NCBI GenBank assembly: GCA_002363575.1
Contig: DEWI01000112.1
Coordinates: 1-8,784 of the forward strand
Origin: Verrucomicrobia bacterium UBA3214
GTDB taxonomy: Bacteria; Verrucomicrobiota; Kiritimatiellia; RFP12; UBA1067
Direction of reading: 5' to 3'
Length of the DNA stretch: 8,784 nucleotides
Positions 1 to 6,470 of the stretch are shown here, in pieces (within the stretch, counting starts at the first letter, position 1; each line of letters opens with the position of its first letter). The notes beneath the pieces are model-generated. The model worked only from the letters and a program-made list of their open reading frames with translations. It ran no database searches and was not told the DNA's origin. The translations under genes and the position numbers were made by a program.

Positions 1-862
1 CGCCGAATTCGCCGAACGCGCTTTCTGGAAGCACGACGAGCGATGGCCGAAGCGGGGCGATGGCGGCGAACAGCCGCTTGTACTCTTCGTAGGGATTCTT
101 CGGCTCGCGCGCGGCGAAGACGCAAGGGAAATTCCTTTGCACCAGCGCCGCCTGGAGCGTCTGGGAGGACGCCGGCGCGCCAGCGCCGAAGTTCTTCGCG
201 CAGGCGTAGAGCGCGAAGACCGCCGCAAGCGGCAGAAGCGTCTCGATGCTTCGCAGCGCGCGCGGGACGCCATACGCCGCGGTGCGCGTCATGCTGTCGG
301 CAATACGATCGGCGGCGCTCGCCAGCGTTCCCGCGACGAGTATGACTGCCGCGCTTGTCAGATACACGCCGCCGAGCGCGGCGAGATCGCCAAAGCCTGC
401 GACGACGAGCGGCACACCCGCCTGGTTCCACGAGAAGCCTCCGAACAGGCGGGAGCGCACGATTTCAAGCCCCGCCCAGAGGATGGGTTCGGCGAAGAGG
501 ATGGCGAAGAGGCGCTTTGCGTATGCGCCGTCTTTCGCCCAGCGCCAAATCGAGGCCGAGAGGAAGCCGAAAGCCGCGAAGTACGCGGCGCAATATGCGC
601 TCAGCGCGAACCATCCGAGAACGACGAGTGGCCACGGGCCGCCGTTTTTCACGATCGCCGGCATCCACGCCAGCGTGCCGATCCAGAATGCGAGGCCGTT
701 CGCAAACCAGACGAGGCTTGCCTTGCGGCGCGAGAAGCGGCGCGCGCACCACAAAAGCGGCGCGAATGCGAAGAAGATGTCGAACTTCTCGCCGCAAGGC
801 GGGAACGCCGCCCACATCAGAAGCGCAGGCACGCACCAGAATATGTTCAAAAGCCGTTTCAT
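1..862 (-). CDS. lnt: Apolipoprotein N-acyltransferase (Lnt), N-terminal part, cut by the window edge
   Basis: Integral inner-membrane enzyme that adds the third acyl chain to the N-terminal cysteine of lipoproteins, the last step of lipoprotein maturation before export to the outer membrane. The frame is open from ATG at 862 to the left edge, giving 287 residues of a family usually near 500. Hydrophobic segments lie at about 5-38, 51-70, 76-100, 117-132, 158-182 and 207-222, as expected for the membrane domain. The family signature GLEIVRSRLFGGFSWNQAG is at 131-149. The nitrilase-like domain begins near 236 (QAALVQRNFP), and LVVLPESAF at 275-283 holds the catalytic glutamate, E280, equivalent to E267 of E. 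coli. The rest of the nitrilase domain (Lys and Cys of the triad) is outside the window. It is the third gene of the trmB/U32 operon, 74 bp after the U32 stop. I see no Shine-Dalgarno. The start is chosen because the hydrophobic N-terminus begins here. Confidence -1.
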   Translation of the reverse strand, partial: MKRLLNIFWCVPALLMWAAFPPCGEKFDIFFAFAPLLWCARRFSRRKASLVWFANGLAFWIGTLAWMPAIVKNGGPWPLVVLGWFALSAYCAAYFAAFGFLSASIWRWAKDGAYAKRLFAILFAEPILWAGLEIVRSRLFGGFSWNQAGVPLVVAGFGDLAALGGVYLTSAAVILVAGTLASAADRIADSMTRTAAYGVPRALRSIETLLPLAAVFALYACAKNFGAGAPASSQTLQAALVQRNFPCVFAAREPKNPYEEYKRLFAAIAPLRPSLVVLPESAFGEFG

Positions 863-878
863 CTGTCGGTCGAGTTCA

Positions 879-890
879 ATTAATATTAAT
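879..890. repeat. AT-only 12-bp perfect palindrome in the U32-lnt gap
   Basis: ATTAATATTAAT is its own reverse complement and contains no G or C, in a very GC-rich neighbourhood. It lies 16 bp upstream of the lnt ATG, inside the 74-bp gap after the U32 gene. It could be a regulator site or the -10 region of a weak internal promoter for lnt (minus strand TAATAT or TATTAA), but no -35 is visible at a suitable distance. Confidence -1.
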
Positions 891-936
891 GGATGAGTGC
901 GATGGGGCGGGGATTCGGCAACGGGTCTTCGAAAGA

Positions 937-3129
937 TTATTCGTATGTAAAGTCGGTTCTGTAGAAGCGCGCGTTCGCGGGGACGGCGAAAGAGCGCGGC
1001 GTGTCGCGCGTCGTGATCCACAGCGGGCCTTGGCGGTGGCATTTGTATGGCGGCGGCGGTTCCGCGCCCGGTTTGTTGAGGGAAATGAAGAGCGGCGTCG
1101 CCTGCGTTTCGAGAAATTCGACGGCGAACGGCGCGGCGGCGAGCGCTTCGAGATTCGCGGCGCTCGCTTCGGGGCTGGCGACAAAGCGCCGCACGCCGAG
1201 CGACGCCAGCGCGGCGAGCGCCTGGCGGTTGGCGGCGTATAGCGTCCAGTCGGCGGTAATATCCGAAACGCCGAGGGCTTTGAGCATGCGAAGCGCGGCG
1301 AGATCGGCGACTTCCCATTTTTCGAAGCCTGCGCGCAGGAAGCGTTTCACGGTGGTGCGGAGTCTGGAGAAATCTTTCTCCGCGGTGAATACCGGCGTCG
1401 CGATGCGCTTGGCGCACGCCGGCGCCATGGCGGCCGCTGCTTCCGGTTCGTCGCCGGGCGAGATCGCTATAACGAGTTCGTCCCAATCGCCGGCGGGTAT
1501 TTCGCGTCCCGCGCGGACTTTGAGAATCCGCGCTCTGCGCGCGGCGGCGTCAGGAAGGGGGGCGGCGGGCGCGTCGCCGAAAAGGCGCGTGGCGAGCGCC
1601 TCGGCATCCTCGCGGCGCTTCGCGGCCTGCGCATCGAGCGCGGCGACGAGCAGGCGGCGCAATTCGTTCAATTTTCCCGCCGGGACGAAAAGGCCTTCCG
1701 GATCGTCGAGAGCGAGCGCGCCCATGCGGTAGGCGGTTCCGCCGAGGCGCGAAAGCGCCGCGAGCGCGGCTTCGCGCGTCGCCGAAGGGTTTTTCGCGCT
1801 CTCGAAAACGCCGGAGACTCCGGCGGAGCATTCGCACGGCGCAGTGGCGGAGAGCCGGATTCCATCGCGGCGAATCGCGAGCGTCGCGTCGATCGTCTTT
1901 ATGCCCTGGTAATCGGCCGGGCGGTAGGCGGGCGGCGGGAAGCGGCGCTTCATTTCGTTCGACATCGCCTGGCAGACGGTATCGCCCGGGGAAATCTCCG
2001 CCGCGTCTTCCTGCGAGACGAAAATCTCGACGTCAGAGCCGGCCGGCGCTTCGAAGACGTTCGCGCGGGAAATCGCAAGGCGCATCCGCGAAATCCCGAA
2101 GCCGCATTTGCGCTCGCCGCCGGGCGCGACGATTTGCAAGCCGTCGTGACGCTCCATCGCGCGCGTCGCGTGCATGCGCAGCCAATGCGCGCCTTCGCGG
2201 TCGCGCGTGACCTTCTTTACCGTGCCGGCGGACGTGCCGACGTGTCCGGGGGAGGCGAGATCGACGACGTCTTCGCCCGGCCCGTCGAAGTAGAGTTTCG
2301 TCGTGCGGCGCGAGAATATCGTCTCGAGATCGGCTTCGGAGACGGTGCGCTTTGCGCCGTCGAGGATTTCGCGATAGTATTTCACGGCGCTCGCCACGTA
2401 GAGCGCGCTCTTCATCCTGCCCTCGATTTTCAGCGAGCGCACGCCGCACGCCGCGAGGCGTCTGGCGCTTTCGCCCAGCCGGAGATCGCGCATCGAAAAC
2501 GGATGGCATGCGCGATCGGCGGCCATGCGGCACGAGTAGGCGCACTTGCCGCGATTTCCGCTGCGCTCGTTCTCCATCGCCGAGAACAGGCAAAGGCCGG
2601 AAAGCGAATAGCAGAGCGCGCCGTGGATGAAACATTCGATTTCGATCCCGCAGCGCTTCGTGATTGAGTCAATATCTTCCATGGAGAGTTCGCGCGCAAG
2701 CACCGCGCGCACGAAGCCGAGTTCCTTCAGCGCCAGGACGCCTTCGAGATTGTGCGCCACGAGCTGCGTGGAGGCGTGCAGCGCGAGACGCGGGAAATGC
2801 TCGCGCGCGATTTTGGCGATGCCGAGATCCTGCACTATGATGCCATCGACTTGCGCTTCGTCGAGCAGCGCGAGGGTGTTGAAAGCCCCTTGCATTTCCG
2901 CGTCCTCGACGAGCGTGTTGAAAGTGACATAGACCTTGCGGCCTTTCGCGCGCGCAACGCGCATCAGCGCGTCCAGCTCCTCAGGAGCCAGATTTTTCGC
3001 GTACGCCCTGGCAGAATAGTTGGCCAGCCCGCAATACACGGCGTCGGCGCCCGCGTCGAAAGCGGCGAGCGCGGTCTGGAAATCTCCGGCCGGCGCCAAG
3101 AGTTCTGTCTTTTCGTTGCTTGTATCCAT
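937..3129 (-). CDS. U32 family protein, long RlhA/YdcP type (probable RNA-modification protein)
   Basis: A 730-residue member of the family historically called peptidase U32. Studied bacterial members include RlhA (23S rRNA C2501 hydroxylation) and TrhP (tRNA wobble uridine hydroxylation). The N-terminal barrel starts with ELLAPAGDF (9-17), then HASTQ (118-122), then the hallmark FIHGALC...SGLC...GNRGKCAYSCR at 167-201. Cysteines C173, C180, C196 and C200 are spaced as in U32 proteins that bind an Fe-S cluster. KIEGRMKS at 234-241 closes this part. A middle domain of DUF3656 type carries GLFVPAGKLNELRR (479-492). Residues about 535-730 look like a second, degenerate barrel, making this longer than E. 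coli RlhA (about 650). The frame stays open far upstream into trmB, but homology begins at the ATG at 3129, only 17 bp after the trmB stop, so I choose that start. There is no clear Shine-Dalgarno, so coupling to trmB translation is likely. Its neighbour favours an RNA substrate. The exact target is unknown. Confidence -1.
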   Translation of the reverse strand: MDTSNEKTELLAPAGDFQTALAAFDAGADAVYCGLANYSARAYAKNLAPEELDALMRVARAKGRKVYVTFNTLVEDAEMQGAFNTLALLDEAQVDGIIVQDLGIAKIAREHFPRLALHASTQLVAHNLEGVLALKELGFVRAVLARELSMEDIDSITKRCGIEIECFIHGALCYSLSGLCLFSAMENERSGNRGKCAYSCRMAADRACHPFSMRDLRLGESARRLAACGVRSLKIEGRMKSALYVASAVKYYREILDGAKRTVSEADLETIFSRRTTKLYFDGPGEDVVDLASPGHVGTSAGTVKKVTRDREGAHWLRMHATRAMERHDGLQIVAPGGERKCGFGISRMRLAISRANVFEAPAGSDVEIFVSQEDAAEISPGDTVCQAMSNEMKRRFPPPAYRPADYQGIKTIDATLAIRRDGIRLSATAPCECSAGVSGVFESAKNPSATREAALAALSRLGGTAYRMGALALDDPEGLFVPAGKLNELRRLLVAALDAQAAKRREDAEALATRLFGDAPAAPLPDAAARRARILKVRAGREIPAGDWDELVIAISPGDEPEAAAAMAPACAKRIATPVFTAEKDFSRLRTTVKRFLRAGFEKWEVADLAALRMLKALGVSDITADWTLYAANRQALAALASLGVRRFVASPEASAANLEALAAAPFAVEFLETQATPLFISLNKPGAEPPPPYKCHRQGPLWITTRDTPRSFAVPANARFYRTDFTYE

Positions 3130-3146
3130 GGTGTGCGGCGGCAAAA

Positions 3147-3839
3147 TCAGCAAATATCGAAAGCCTGATAGCGGCGTTGCACGCCTTCGCGCGGCTCCGC
3201 CTCCGGAGGGATGGCGAGCGGCGGGAGTTTTTCGGGGGCGTCCGGCCACTCCAGCGTCTGCCAAGCGGCCGAGTAGATGGGCATGCCGCGCGAGCGGAAT
3301 TCGGTCTCGAACTCCGTCCAGACTTCCGGCGGGCGCGGCATGGGCGCGACTTCGCCGAATCTCGCGTCCGCCGCAAACCATTCGCGGACGGCGCCGAAGT
3401 ATTCGGCGTGGTCGGTGGCGAATTCCAGCCTGCCGCCTTGTTCGAGCGTCATCCACAGCGCATCGAGAAAGCGCGGACCGAAAAGCCTGTGGCTTTTGTG
3501 CTTGCGCTTCGGCCATGGGTCGGGGAAAAATACGAAAACCTTGCGCGCGCAATGCTTAGGCAGGAGATAATGGAAAGTATAGAGCGCTTCGAGACGCAAT
3601 ACGCGTAGATTGCCGATCCCCGCGCGCCTGCATTTCCCCGCGATGCTCCTGACGCGGCCAAGCATGCGCTCGATGCCCAGAAATTCGCAATCTGGATTGG
3701 CGGCGGCGCGCCGCACGAGAAAAGTCCCGGCGCCGCAGCCGACTTCGATTTCGAGCGGGCGCGTGCGGTCGATGGGCAGCATCGCGCAGGGATCCACGAC
3801 CTTGATGACGCATGCTTCTTCGTTTATGTCTCTCTTCAT
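3147..3839 (-). CDS. trmB: tRNA (guanine-N7-)-methyltransferase TrmB
   Basis: S-adenosylmethionine-dependent enzyme that makes m7G at position 46 in the variable loop of many tRNAs. It is a cytoplasmic protein of 230 residues. Visible motifs are the SAM-binding LEIEVGCGAGTF (29-40), the acidic residue E57 after the second strand (FLGIE), the TrmB hallmark FFPDPWPKRKHKSHR (104-118), TDHAEYF (142-148) and the late FETEFRSRGMPIY (177-189). After this point many TrmB proteins end, but here a tail of about 40 residues follows, rich in Pro, Glu and Arg. The start at 3839 is supported by GAGGAG five bases upstream and by a consensus -10 further up. It is the first gene of the operon with the U32 protein and lnt. 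Identification is secure; only the tail is unusual. Confidence -1.
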   Translation of the reverse strand: MKRDINEEACVIKVVDPCAMLPIDRTRPLEIEVGCGAGTFLVRRAAANPDCEFLGIERMLGRVRSIAGKCRRAGIGNLRVLRLEALYTFHYLLPKHCARKVFVFFPDPWPKRKHKSHRLFGPRFLDALWMTLEQGGRLEFATDHAEYFGAVREWFAADARFGEVAPMPRPPEVWTEFETEFRSRGMPIYSAAWQTLEWPDAPEKLPPLAIPPEAEPREGVQRRYQAFDIC

Positions 3840-3844
3840 CTATT

Positions 3845-3850
3845 CTCCTC
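3845..3850 (-). promoter_or_regulatory. Shine-Dalgarno of trmB
   Basis: Minus strand GAGGAG, five bases (AATAG) before the trmB ATG at 3839. It fixes the start and is the only clear ribosome binding site in front of any gene in the window. Confidence -1.
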
Positions 3851-3860
3851 GCGATTGCCG

Positions 3861-3873
3861 CGTATTATACCAT
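3861..3873 (-). promoter_or_regulatory. Extended -10 promoter of the trmB-U32-lnt operon
   Basis: Minus strand ATGGTATAATACG holds a perfect TATAAT (3864-3869) with TGG directly in front, the extended -10 form TGnTATAAT. Upstream is an A run (GGAAAAATGG). No -35 hexamer is recognisable at 16-18 bp. The expected start of transcription is near 3857, giving a leader of about 17-18 nt that contains the Shine-Dalgarno. The same 13-mer recurs in front of the GH51 gene at 6332-6344. Confidence -1.
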
Positions 3874-3940
3874 TTTTCCGCGTCCGGCGCTTGCCGCACG
3901 CATCCATTCGCCAGGCCGCGAATCCAATCTCCCCACGCAC

Positions 3941-3956
3941 GCCGCCTTTTGGCGGC
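3941..3956. repeat. Inverted repeat, 6-bp stem with TTTT loop
   Basis: GCCGCC TTTT GGCGGC, a perfect 6-bp hairpin with no T run after it on either strand, so it is not a typical terminator. It is the first of three small hairpins leading into the palindrome array. Confidence -1.
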
Positions 3957-3980
3957 TCGCTCGTTCCTTGAACTTCCCTT

Positions 3981-3995
3981 GCGGGATTCTCCCGC
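3981..3995. repeat. Inverted repeat, 6-bp stem with TTC loop
   Basis: GCGGGA TTC TCCCGC, a perfect 6-bp stem with a 3-nt loop. It is the second small hairpin in the island. No T tract follows, and the function is unknown. Confidence -1.
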
Positions 3996-4028
3996 TTCGC
4001 CTGTTCCGCTCCAGACACTGTACGAGCC

Positions 4029-4046
4029 GCCCCGTCCGGGGCTTTT
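4029..4046 (+). terminator. Possible weak plus-strand terminator hairpin
   Basis: GCCCC GTCC GGGGC followed by TTTT on the plus strand. The stem is only 5 bp and the T run only four, so this is a marginal rho-independent terminator candidate. It sits 15 bp before the palindrome array, and no plus-strand gene precedes it. Confidence -1.
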
Positions 4047-4060
4047 AGTCCACCGCTTTC

Positions 4061-4228
4061 GCGACTGGAGTCGCCCGCTTTGGCGACTGGAGTCGCCCGC
4101 CTTGGCGACTGGAGTCGCCCGTCTTCGCGACTGGAGTCGCCTGCATTCCCGACTGGAGTCGCCTTCTCTCGCGACTGGAGTCGCCTTTGCATGCGACTAG
4201 AGTCGCAAACGGAGGCGACTGGAGTCGC
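4061..4228. repeat. Array of eight 14-bp near-palindromes with exact 22-bp period
   Basis: The core GCGACTGGAGTCGC starts at 4061, 4083, 4105, 4127, 4149, 4171, 4193 and 4215, always 22 bp apart with 8-bp spacers. Six cores are identical. The fifth begins with C instead of G (CCGACT), and the seventh has AG instead of GG at the centre. The core is GCGACT, two central bases, AGTCGC, so its arms are exact inverted copies. As RNA each could fold as GCGAC-UGGA-GUCGC. Spacers are CCGCTTTG, CCGCCTTG, CCGTCTTC, CTGCATTC, CTTCTCTC, CTTTGCAT and AAACGGAG: related at the left, diverged at the right. A degraded extra unit may precede it (4039-4052). It is not CRISPR, because the spacers are far too short, and it is not a protein repeat, because 22 is not a multiple of three. 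Confidence -1.
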
Positions 4229-4300
4229 CGGCGGAGGCGTCTCCGGGGGGTGGCGTTTGCGGCACCGCCGGGCGGTTGGATGGATCGGGGAGAGGACGAG

Positions 4301-4334
4301 AGCGGGCGCCGCGGAAGGGCGGCGCCGCTTTTTT
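4301..4334 (+). terminator. Strong plus-strand rho-independent-type terminator with no visible gene
   Basis: The stem GGCGCCGC (4305-4312) pairs with GCGGCGCC (4319-4326) around the loop GGAAGG. It extends by AGC/GCT with one bulged G and is followed by six T (4329-4334). The geometry is that of an intrinsic terminator reading left to right. On the minus strand no T tract follows the hairpin, so it would not end the GH51 message efficiently. No plus-strand gene lies upstream in the window. Confidence -1.
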
Positions 4335-4392
4335 CTGCTTTCAAGCGCGAATTGGCCGGATCGACGGTCTGTACGGCCTGATTGGTTTTAGA

Positions 4393-4409
4393 CTCCTATA
4401 TATAAGGAG
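4393..4409. repeat. AT-rich inverted repeat just after the GH51 stop
   Basis: CTCCT ATATATA AGGAG, arms of 5 bp, lying 9-25 bp downstream of the GH51 stop codon. It could form a small hairpin in the GH51 message, but no T run follows on the minus strand (next bases TCTAAAACC), so it is at best a weak 3'-end structure. Confidence -1.
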
Positions 4410-4417
4410 CAAAGGGA

Positions 4418-6328
4418 TTACTTCGCCACTCTGGCGACTACGAGGGAATTCGGGGGAAGCGTGATCGAGCCGTCGATGACGGCGACGCTTTCGACGGGTT
4501 TGATGTTCTCCGCGTCGATCGTATTTACGGCCGCTGGATCGCCCGCGAGGATGGAGAGACGCGCTTTGCCGCGAAGATTGACGGCGACGGTGCGTTCGGC
4601 ATCGGAGATGTTTACGAACTTGAGGATCGTTTCGCCGGTGGCGTCGTCTATGCCCGCGCAATAGAACAATGTGTCGTCGTCCTTAGGGAAATCGTCGGCG
4701 GCGGGAAGGGTGCGCGTCGGGCGGTTGATGGAGAACAGGCGCTGGACGTGGTAGTTCGGGGTGGCGAAACTGCGGACGCCGTCGAACCATATAAGGTTGG
4801 GATGCCATTGGTCATGGCCGATGCGCGCGAAGAGCGGCGCGTACGACGCCATCGCCACGACATCGGAATTGCGCTCGAAGCCTGTCATGGCGGCGGCCTC
4901 GCAAAGGGCGCTGCGCAGATTGTTCGCCTTTGCCTGCGTCTTGTCGTGGCAGGCGTATTCGCCTGCATAGACCTTGGGTTTGCCGCTGCGCGGGTAGCGG
5001 TCGTAGCGGTGCGCGGCGGCGCGGAACCATTCCGGGGATTTGTAGTAGTGCTCATCGGCGAAATCGGCCGTTTTGTCGGTGAGGCGGATCCAGGCTCTTT
5101 CGAAGTCCTTGCCGTCCGGCGCGGCGCCGACGGAGCTTACGAGCTTTATTTCCGGGTGTTTCGCCTTGACGATGCGCTGGATGGCGTCGTAGCGGTCGAG
5201 AAACACGTCTCCCCAGTTCTCATTGCCGATGCCGACCATTTTCAAATTGAAAGGCGCCGGGTGGCCCATGGCGGCGCGCACCGCGCCCCACTTTGTCGAG
5301 ACATCGCCATTGGCGAATTCGATCAATTCGAGGATGACTTGCGCGAAGTAGTCCGCATCCTCGAGCGAGCAGACCGGCACGGGCTTGTGGAACTGGCAGG
5401 TCACGCCGGCGAGGCAAATCGGGAGCGGCTCGGCGCCGAGCGCCTCGCAAAGAAGAAAATATTCGTAGTACCCGAGTCCGAACGTCTCCCAATACGGCGC
5501 GTCGCTGCGCGTCCAGCGGTTCAGGACGCATTCGCGGCGCTCGCGCGGCCCGACCGTGCGCCGCCAGTCGAACCATTGGTGGAAGTCGTTGCCCTCGGCG
5601 ATGCAGCCGCCGGGGAAGCGCACGAAAGCAGGCTTGAGCGCGGCGAGCTTTTCGACGAGATCGCGCCGCAGTCCGGCGATGGTATCTCGCGGCTGGAGGC
5701 TGGTGCAGTCGAATTCTACGGCGCGGCGGCCTTCGACGAGCAGCGAAAGCGTCCAGCGCCCGTCGCCGGCGCGTTCGAGCGCGACGCGCCCGAAGGGCAT
5801 GGGGAAGGTTTTTTCTTCGCCGGCGGCGAATACGGCGGAGAAGCTTTCCCACTCGCCGAGCGCGTAGTCGATGCCGTCGAGGGCGATTTCGCGCCACCGG
5901 AAAGAGAGCGTGTATTCGGCGCCCGTCTCGAGGAAGATGCCATCGTAGCCGCGATTCCTCACGCCGGCGAGGCCCGTGCCGAAAGATTCGATGCGCAGAT
6001 GCTTGGCGGTGTTCGGGTGGACCGGCGCGCCGTACTGGAAGGAGAGGCGGGCCATGCCGCCATCGCGAAAATCTCCTTCCCAGCCATCGACTTTGCAATT
6101 CCAGCGCGGATGGCTGTCCTGCCCCCAGTCGAAGCCGGCGTTCGCGAGCTGTTCCGGGTAGATGCCGCCGTCCGCCGCCCAGTTTATGTCTTCGAAGAAT
6201 ATCCCCCACAGCGTTTCGGGCACGGCGTGACCGTCCTTTGCGTCGCCAAGTTCGATTTTCGCACCGTGCGCCGCAGCCGCCGCAAGCGCCGCCAATGCGA
6301 GCGCGCCCGTTATTGCTTTTTGTTTCAT
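4418..6328 (-). CDS. Secreted alpha-L-arabinofuranosidase, GH51 family
   Basis: Retaining glycoside hydrolase that removes terminal alpha-L-arabinofuranosyl groups from arabinan, arabinoxylan or related side chains. It has 636 residues. The N-terminus MKQKAITGALALAALAAAAAHGA is a signal peptide, so the enzyme is exported. GH51 hallmarks follow: ETLWGIFFEDINWAADGGIYPE (38-59), PAFVRFPGGCIAEGND (233-248), MVGIGNENWGD (364-374) with acid/base E370, and VYAGEYAC (453-460) with nucleophile E457. Residues about 70-210 form an insert resembling the CBM4_9-type module found in many GH51 enzymes. The C-terminus is beta-rich, as in the family. The frame is open upstream to 6484, but the signal peptide and the promoter place the start at 6328. 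No Shine-Dalgarno is present, and a perfect -10 ends only 6 bp before the ATG, so the message is probably leaderless. It is divergent from the DUF5107 gene. Activity on a related pentofuranoside is possible. Confidence -1.
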   Translation of the reverse strand: MKQKAITGALALAALAAAAAHGAKIELGDAKDGHAVPETLWGIFFEDINWAADGGIYPEQLANAGFDWGQDSHPRWNCKVDGWEGDFRDGGMARLSFQYGAPVHPNTAKHLRIESFGTGLAGVRNRGYDGIFLETGAEYTLSFRWREIALDGIDYALGEWESFSAVFAAGEEKTFPMPFGRVALERAGDGRWTLSLLVEGRRAVEFDCTSLQPRDTIAGLRRDLVEKLAALKPAFVRFPGGCIAEGNDFHQWFDWRRTVGPRERRECVLNRWTRSDAPYWETFGLGYYEYFLLCEALGAEPLPICLAGVTCQFHKPVPVCSLEDADYFAQVILELIEFANGDVSTKWGAVRAAMGHPAPFNLKMVGIGNENWGDVFLDRYDAIQRIVKAKHPEIKLVSSVGAAPDGKDFERAWIRLTDKTADFADEHYYKSPEWFRAAAHRYDRYPRSGKPKVYAGEYACHDKTQAKANNLRSALCEAAAMTGFERNSDVVAMASYAPLFARIGHDQWHPNLIWFDGVRSFATPNYHVQRLFSINRPTRTLPAADDFPKDDDTLFYCAGIDDATGETILKFVNISDAERTVAVNLRGKARLSILAGDPAAVNTIDAENIKPVESVAVIDGSITLPPNSLVVARVAK

Positions 6329-6331
6329 AGC

Positions 6332-6344
6332 CGTATTATACCAT
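6332..6344 (-). promoter_or_regulatory. Extended -10 promoter of the GH51 gene, abutting the start codon
   Basis: Minus strand ATGGTATAATACG, identical over 13 bases to the trmB promoter. TATAAT is 6335-6340 with TGG in front (6341-6343). The ATG begins at 6328, seven bases past the -10, which is where transcription normally starts. No -35 is recognisable. Confidence -1.
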
Positions 6345-6413
6345 ATTTCGCGCCGCAGCGACCGGCCGCGCCGCGGAGAAGTGCGCGTTTCCCCCGCCGG
6401 GCGCTCGCGTCCC

Positions 6414-6448
6414 GCTGGCCGATAGGCAAAGTTTTTGCTGGCCGATAG
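6414..6448. promoter_or_regulatory. Tandem direct repeat upstream of the DUF5107 promoter, probable activator site
   Basis: GCTGGCCGATAG occurs at 6414-6425 and again, exactly, at 6437-6448, 23 bp apart. A looser A-then-T-rich similarity continues after each copy. The second copy ends about 39 bp before the expected transcription start, right where a -35 should be, and no -35 hexamer is seen. Direct repeats near two helical turns apart that abut or replace the -35 are typical of activator sites such as those of AraC-type regulators. The regulator itself is not in the window. Confidence -1.
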
Positions 6449-6470
6449 AAAAGATTCTTCTCCCAGAAAA

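Larger units (their letters stand above)
3840..4417. other. 578-bp non-coding, structure-rich island between trmB and the GH51 gene
   Basis: No convincing gene lies here on either strand. Open frames exist in all frames, but they come from GC bias and from a stop-free 22-bp repeat, and none has a ribosome site or a recognisable product. From left to right it holds the trmB promoter, three short hairpins (3941-4046), the array of eight palindromic units (4061-4228), a single-centre inverted repeat at 4264-4276 (ACCGCC G GGCGGT), a plus-strand terminator (4301-4334), and an AT-rich inverted repeat at 4393-4409 beside the GH51 stop. GH51 and trmB point the same way (minus), so the island lies downstream of one and upstream of the other. 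I see no minus-strand terminator for GH51. Confidence -1.

Noticed and set aside
3130..3552. N-terminal extension of the U32 protein (141 extra codons)
   Set aside because: The extension lies inside trmB in another frame and has no family similarity. The family homology begins at the ATG at 3129.
4061..4228. CRISPR array
   Set aside because: Units are 14 bp and spacers only 8 bp, the units are palindromic throughout, and no cas gene is present. The geometry does not match any CRISPR type.
4301..4334. Terminator for the GH51 gene on the minus strand
   Set aside because: On the minus strand the T tract would have to follow the hairpin at lower coordinates, but the bases there are CTCGTCC. The T run lies on the plus-strand side only.
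3610..4344. Repeat protein encoded by the palindrome array (DWSR / RLES / ATGVA pattern)
   Set aside because: The 22-bp period moves through all three frames and the repeat lacks stops in every frame, so long open frames arise on both strands by construction. There is no ribosome site and no recognisable domain.
4748..6448. Long plus-strand open frame (566 codons) opposite the GH51 gene
   Set aside because: It is antisense to a gene with clear GH51 catalytic motifs and a signal peptide. Its translation is low-complexity Arg/Ala/Val-rich, typical of the shadow of a GC3-biased gene.
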